Shown here in pieces: positions 12,497-15,199 of a stretch of 15,199 bases of DNA (the stretch's first letter is position 1; each line of letters starts with the position of its first letter). The DNA is from an uncultured Clostridia bacterium. GTDB lineage: Bacteria; Bacillota; Clostridia; Oscillospirales; Ruminococcaceae. Made by a program: the position numbers and the translations under genes. The notes beneath the pieces are model-generated. The model did not search any database. It was given only the letters and a program-made list of their open reading frames with translations, and had not been told where the DNA came from. Location: the NCBI GenBank assembly GCA_937907305.1, contig CALERQ010000123.1, positions 1 through 15,199 of the forward strand. Direction: 5' to 3'.

Positions 12497-12510
12497 CCGG
12501 GACACCTCCT

Positions 12511-13221
12511 TTAGTTATAATAGTTCATTTTCTTTTCCAGCTTTTCCATGGCCACCGCCACCACCAGGTTAAAGATATAGTAGAAGATAGCGGCGCCCAC
12601 ATAGGGCAGCACATTGGCCTCCCGGCTGGCAATACGCTTCACCAGCGTAAACAGCTCGGAATAGCCGATAACAAAAGCCAGCGAGGTATCTTTCACCAAT
12701 GTAATCACCTCATTGGTGATGGAAGGCAAAATGCGCTTGATCACCTGCGGCAGAATGATGCGGAAAAAGGTCTGGGTCTTATTATAGCCCAATACCTTGG
12801 CCGCCTCGTACTGTCCCACCGGCATTGATTCGATCCCGGAGCGGTAAATCTCCGCAAAGTAGGCAGCATAATTCACCGCAAAGGCAATAATCACCGCATA
12901 GAACTGGTATTCCAGCGTGATCGGCACCTTAAAAATATAATAAGGCCCATAATAGACCACCATCAGCTGCAGCATCAGCGGGGTGCCCCGCAGAATGGAG
13001 ATAAACAGCTTGAGCAGAAGCTGTACCGGCCGGAATTCCGCCGCCTTCCGCCAAAAGGGGAATTTGCTCTTTTTCAGGCCCGCCAGTGGGGCCCAGCGAT
13101 TCATGCGGCCAAAAGCCACCAAAAGCCCCAGCGGCAGCGAAAATACCAGCGTCAGCACAAAGATGAGGATGGAATTCCCCATTCCCTCCCCCACCTGGGC
13201 AAAAATCTCTAAAAGGTTCAT
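12511..13221 (-). CDS. Polar amino acid ABC transporter, permease
   Basis: This 236-residue permease has the His/Glu/Gln/Arg-type pattern: a first helix (GMGNSILIFVLTLVFSLPLGLLVAF), SILRGTPLMLQLMVVYYG (75-92), and the cytoplasmic EAA loop EAAKVLGYNKTQTFFRIILP (139-158) that contacts the ATPase. The later helices contain VKDTSLAFVIGYSEL. Between helix 1 and the RGTP block lies a somewhat long basic stretch (residues 39-70). It presumably works as a homodimer, since only one permease gene is present. ATG 13221 has AAAAAGGAG 7 bases upstream. A terminator-like hairpin separates it from the binding protein gene. Confidence 0.94.
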   Translation of the reverse strand: MNLLEIFAQVGEGMGNSILIFVLTLVFSLPLGLLVAFGRMNRWAPLAGLKKSKFPFWRKAAEFRPVQLLLKLFISILRGTPLMLQLMVVYYGPYYIFKVPITLEYQFYAVIIAFAVNYAAYFAEIYRSGIESMPVGQYEAAKVLGYNKTQTFFRIILPQVIKRILPSITNEVITLVKDTSLAFVIGYSELFTLVKRIASREANVLPYVGAAIFYYIFNLVVAVAMEKLEKKMNYYN

Positions 13222-13258
13222 CGGCGGTCTCCTTTTTGTTCCATCTTAATATACAGGG

Positions 13259-13297
13259 AAAAACGCAGCCCCTCAGCACATCGTGTCGAAGGGCTGC
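13259..13297 (-). terminator. Partial terminator between binding protein and permease genes
   Basis: On the minus strand GCAGCCC (13297-13291) pairs with GGGCTGC (13271-13265). Nearly continuous inner pairing has one A-C mismatch and loop GAT, for about 15 bp in all. G and TTTTT follow. Such intercistronic hairpins commonly let the binding protein be made in excess over the membrane components. Confidence 0.85.
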
Positions 13298-13303
13298 TAT
13301 CTT

Positions 13304-13332
13304 ATTTTACATGATTGACCTTTATTCGGCAA
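13304..13332 (-). promoter_or_regulatory. Possible internal promoter for permease-ATPase genes
   Basis: On the minus strand TTGCCG (13327-13332), a 17-base spacer and TAAAAT (13304-13309). The predicted start near 13297 is the first base of the terminator hairpin. This is weaker than the other promoters in the window. Confidence 0.4.
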
Positions 13333-13387
13333 CCGGGCACACACTTTTCATTGTCAAAAGTTCACAGGCTGCTGCCATACAAAAGCT

Positions 13388-14212
13388 TTACTTACCCAGG
13401 CAAACCGCTTCGGAAAGGCCCCATTTTTCAGCGATCTTGGCAAAGGTGCCATCCGCCGCCATCTCATCCAGTGTCTTCTGCACAGCGTCCCGCAGCTCGG
13501 TGTTGCCCAGCTTAAAGCCAATGCCGTAGGTCTCGCTGGCAATGGTGCCATCCAGGATCACAAACTCATCGCCGCGCTGGGAGATCTGGTACTGCGCCAC
13601 ACCAATATCCATGGCAATGGCATCCACAGCACCCGCCTCCAGGTTCAGGAATGCGGTATTGTAATCCGGCACCTCCACCATCTGCTTAAAGCTCTCGGCC
13701 AGCGCGATATTCTCCGCGTTGCTGCCGTCCTCGTTCTCGGTCAGCGCCGCCAGTGCGGAAGAATCCGCCTGCACCGCTACTACCTTCCCAGCCAGATCAG
13801 CATAGGTGGCAATGCCGCTGTCCTTCTTCACCACAATCACCTGGCTGTTATCCACATAAGCCTCGCTCCAGGTGTACTTATCCTCACGGCCCTGCATGGT
13901 AAAACCGTTCCAGATGCAGCTGATGACCTCAGTATTCAGTTCCATATCCTTGCTGTCCCAGTTAATGGGCTTCTTCACCAGTTCCCAGCCATTGCGGGCG
14001 CAAACCTCCGCAGCCAGGTCCAGGTCAAAGCCGACATACTCACCGTTTTCATCCTGGTAGCCATAGGGCGGGAACTCCGCGTCAAAGCCTACCGTAAAGG
14101 TGGTGGTTTTTTCGGTATCATTATCATTGTTAGCAGCAGGTTCCTTGCCGCAGGCGGTAAAAAGGGTCAGCAGCATCATGGCAGCTGCGGCCAGTGCGAT
14201 CAATTTTTTCAT
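13388..14212 (-). CDS. Polar amino acid ABC transporter, substrate-binding lipoprotein
   Basis: This 274-residue protein starts with a lipoprotein signal: MKK, a hydrophobic stretch (5-18) and the lipobox LFTAC with Cys21. An Asn/Asp-rich spacer follows, then a family 3 solute-binding domain: VGFDAEFPPYGYQDENGEYVGFDLDLA, MELNTEVISCIWNGFTMQGRED, and SEAYVDNSQVIVVKK. It would sit on the outer face of the membrane and deliver a polar amino acid to the permease. Glutamine, histidine, arginine and cystine are all possible. ATG 14212 has GAAGGAG 9 bases upstream. It is first in the unit, with a regulated-looking promoter region upstream. Confidence 0.95.
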   Translation of the reverse strand: MKKLIALAAAAMMLLTLFTACGKEPAANNDNDTEKTTTFTVGFDAEFPPYGYQDENGEYVGFDLDLAAEVCARNGWELVKKPINWDSKDMELNTEVISCIWNGFTMQGREDKYTWSEAYVDNSQVIVVKKDSGIATYADLAGKVVAVQADSSALAALTENEDGSNAENIALAESFKQMVEVPDYNTAFLNLEAGAVDAIAMDIGVAQYQISQRGDEFVILDGTIASETYGIGFKLGNTELRDAVQKTLDEMAADGTFAKIAEKWGLSEAVCLGK

Positions 14213-14258
14213 GGTGTTTTTCTCCTTCGCTTCGGGGGTAATGAAATGTTATGTTCGT

Positions 14259-14290
14259 ATTATATACTTTAGTGTGCTACTATGCTACTA
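14259..14290 (-). promoter_or_regulatory. Promoter of the amino acid ABC operon with tandem repeat at the -35
   Basis: On the minus strand TATAAT (14259-14264) is the -10. The -35 region is poor (near TAGCAT, 14282-14287) and is occupied by two exact 8-base direct repeats, plus-strand TGCTACTA at 14275-14282 and 14283-14290, with a partial third copy (CGCTA) after them. A poor -35 covered by repeats suggests control by an activator or repressor. Confidence 0.6.
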
Positions 14291-14348
14291 CGCTAAAACT
14301 AATTAATCCACCATTTTTTGCATTTACATCCATATTATCTTCTGATAT

Positions 14349-14379
14349 CTCACTTTTTCACACGCATACTCACTTTTTT
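14349..14379. repeat. Paired direct repeats upstream of the ABC operon promoter
   Basis: CTCACTTTTT occurs at 14349-14358 and again at 14369-14378, exactly 20 bases apart, about two helical turns. They lie about 90-110 bases upstream of the predicted start, on the same face of the DNA. They may be regulator sites or part of an AT-rich upstream element. Confidence 0.45.
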
Positions 14380-14415
14380 ACATTTTATATTGTGCTTTCT
14401 GGATGCCGCCGGCTT

Positions 14416-14498
14416 CGGGCCGCAGGCCAAGCCGCCCTCCGGGCGGCTTCAGCAGGCTCCGCCCGCTGGCGGCGCTGCGCGCCGCGGCCTGCGGCCCG
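14416..14498. repeat. Cloverleaf palindromic repeat, copy E4
   Basis: The closing stem CGGGCCGCAGGCC (14416-14428) pairs perfectly with 14486-14498. Arms follow without any spacer base. 14429-14449 has a 9-bp stem with loop TCC. 14450-14468 has an 8-bp stem with one A-C mismatch and loop TCC. 14469-14485 has a 7-bp stem with loop TGC. The closing stem is that of E1 and E2, but the arms differ in sequence. It lies between the terminator of the Clp unit and the promoter region of the ABC operon. Together with the direct repeats and the promoter it fills the gene-free stretch 14213-14568. Confidence 0.9.
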
Positions 14499-14517
14499 CT
14501 CCTGCACCCCTGCCAAC

Positions 14518-14561
14518 AAAAATCTCCCCCTCACCCATCCCGGGCAAGGGGGAGCCTTTTT
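14518..14561. terminator. Terminator after the Clp ATPase unit
   Basis: CTCCCCCT (14524-14531) pairs with AGGGGGAG (14547-14554), with an inner CCCGGG. On the minus strand ATTTTTGTT follows, ending the unit of the Clp gene and the 28-residue gene. The plus-strand tail CCTTTTTAC also fits, though no plus-strand gene ends here. Confidence 0.88.
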
Positions 14562-14568
14562 ACTTGCT

Positions 14569-14655
14569 TTACAGCAGATAGAATAAATAACTCGCCACGC
14601 TCAGTACGATCAGCACCGCCAAAATCAGCGCCACGATCCGTTTCATTTTGTCCAT
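14569..14655 (-). CDS. Very small membrane peptide, 28 residues
   Basis: ATG 14655 to TAA 14569 encodes 28 residues: MDKMKR, a strongly hydrophobic helix (ALILAVLIVLSVA), and the end SYLFYLL. The ribosome binding site GGAGG lies 7 bases upstream, within TAAGGAGGAG, whose TAA is the stop of the Clp gene. The two genes are thus 12 bases apart and probably coupled in translation. A positive N-terminus and one membrane helix with nothing else fit a small regulatory membrane peptide or a holin-like or stress peptide; the role is unknown. The terminator follows directly, which supports a true gene end here. Confidence 0.7.
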   Translation of the reverse strand: MDKMKRIVALILAVLIVLSVASYLFYLL

Positions 14656-14667
14656 TCGGTCTCCTCC

Positions 14668-15199
14668 TTACGCTGTCACCAGTACGATCTCTCCGTCCTT
14701 TTCCTCCGCGTGGATCAGCGCCGGCGGCTGTTCGGGGCAGCCCGCCAGCAGCGTGCAGATGGGATCCTCCACCCGGCGCCGCAGCACATTGCGCAGGTCC
14801 CGGGCGCCGCTCTTGTGGCCGTAGGCTTCCGTGGCCGCCAGCCGCAGCACATCCTCACTCCAGCCAAATTTGATCTCCCTCTCAGCCAGGCCCTTTTTCA
14901 GCTCCTCCAGCATCAGCGCGGCAATCTTCTGCATATCTTCCTCGGTCAGCGGGCGGAACACCACCACTTCGTCCACACGCGCCAGGAACTCCGGCCGCAG
15001 GAACTGCCGCAGCGAGGTCTCCGCCTTGTCCTTGGCATCGTCATAGCGGGTCTTATCAAAGCCCAGGGCACTGCCCTGCCGCTCACTGCCCGCGTTGCTG
15101 GTCATAATGATGATGGTATTCTCAAAGGAGACCTGCCGGCCCTGCGCGTCGGTGATGCGCCCCTCATCGAGAATTTGCAGCAGAATATTCATCACATCG
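14668..15199 (-). CDS. Clp protease ATP-binding subunit, C-terminal part (ClpC/ClpA/ClpB-type AAA+)
   Basis: This frame runs out of the window at 15199; about 177 residues are visible. They cover the second AAA+ module: DVMNILLQILDEGRITDAQGRQVSFENTIIIMTSNAG, where TSNAG is sensor 1. They continue with RPEFLARVDEVVVFRPLTEEDM, including the arginine-finger region, and the small C-terminal domain with the sensor 2 motif GARDLRN. The usual form is GARPLRR, so the Asp and Asn there are variants. The family unfolds proteins for ClpP or for disaggregation. Telling ClpC from ClpB needs the missing N-terminal and middle parts; the lack of a long C-terminal extension fits either. The downstream neighbour is the 28-residue membrane peptide gene. 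Confidence 0.9.
   Translation of the reverse strand, partial: DVMNILLQILDEGRITDAQGRQVSFENTIIIMTSNAGSERQGSALGFDKTRYDDAKDKAETSLRQFLRPEFLARVDEVVVFRPLTEEDMQKIAALMLEELKKGLAEREIKFGWSEDVLRLAATEAYGHKSGARDLRNVLRRRVEDPICTLLAGCPEQPPALIHAEEKDGEIVLVTA

Noticed and set aside
13352..13357. Perfect TTGACA -35 on the minus strand
   Set aside because: No -10-like hexamer lies 16-18 bases downstream, where the sequence is GGTTGC.
14213..14400. T-box or other riboswitch in the leader of the amino acid ABC operon
   Set aside because: The predicted leader is only about 40 bases, and no T-box AGGGUGGNACCGCG-like motif or large fold is visible.
1..15199. CRISPR array, prophage or insertion sequence
   Set aside because: No regularly spaced repeats with unique spacers and no transposase, integrase or phage gene were found. 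The repeated elements are isolated single cloverleafs.

Overview
This window looks like chromosomal DNA from an anaerobic, low-branching Firmicute of the Clostridia, most likely Oscillospiraceae/Ruminococcaceae (Faecalibacterium-Subdoligranulum-Gemmiger type). That placement is inference. It rests on GC-rich codon third positions beside AT-rich promoters, strong AAGGAGG ribosome binding sites, and a gene set typical of gut Clostridia: a CarD-like regulator, an orphan F420-ligase-like protein, a YmfI-type SDR, a DUF212 protein, and a polar amino acid ABC transporter. I see no phage, plasmid, insertion sequence, CRISPR array, tRNA or rRNA.

Layout. 1-861: C-terminal part of a secreted or lipoprotein-like protein (+), open at the window edge. 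928-1446: CarD-like regulator (-). 1711-2907: F420-0:glutamate-ligase-like protein (-), divergent from a LysR regulator (3069-3947, +) that is followed by a Nudix hydrolase. 4516-5703: two-gene minus-strand unit of an SDR and a divergent PAP2 protein. 5895-6080: small unknown protein (-), divergent from a two-gene plus-strand unit of a membrane-anchored XRE regulator and a prolyl-tRNA editing protein. 7199-7756: phosphoribosyltransferase (-), divergent from a GNAT acetyltransferase and diacylglycerol-kinase-like pair (+). 9568-10611: three small membrane proteins (-). 10677-11597: EamA transporter (-). 11747-14212: amino acid ABC importer (-). 14569-15199: end of a Clp ATPase gene followed by a 28-residue membrane peptide (-).

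The most unusual content is intergenic. Four elements (1507-1640, 5732-5858, 7962-8076, 14416-14498) fold into the same cloverleaf: a closing stem of about 13 bp and three hairpin arms of 6-9 bp with mostly 3-base loops. There are almost no unpaired bases at the four-way junction. Three share the closing-stem sequence GGGCCGCAGGCC. The fourth has unrelated sequence but the same shape. Two lie in predicted 5' leaders (SDR, GNAT), so they would be transcribed. They look like one structurally conserved repeat family.

Regulation is readable in several places. Most promoters are vegetative with an extended -10 (TGn before TATAAT or TACAAT). A T-N11-A dyad overlaps the lysR promoter. Two promoters sit so that transcription would start in or at the hairpin of the preceding gene's terminator (near 10671 and 13304). 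Several start codons were moved downstream of the longest open frame because the ribosome binding site lies inside that frame.
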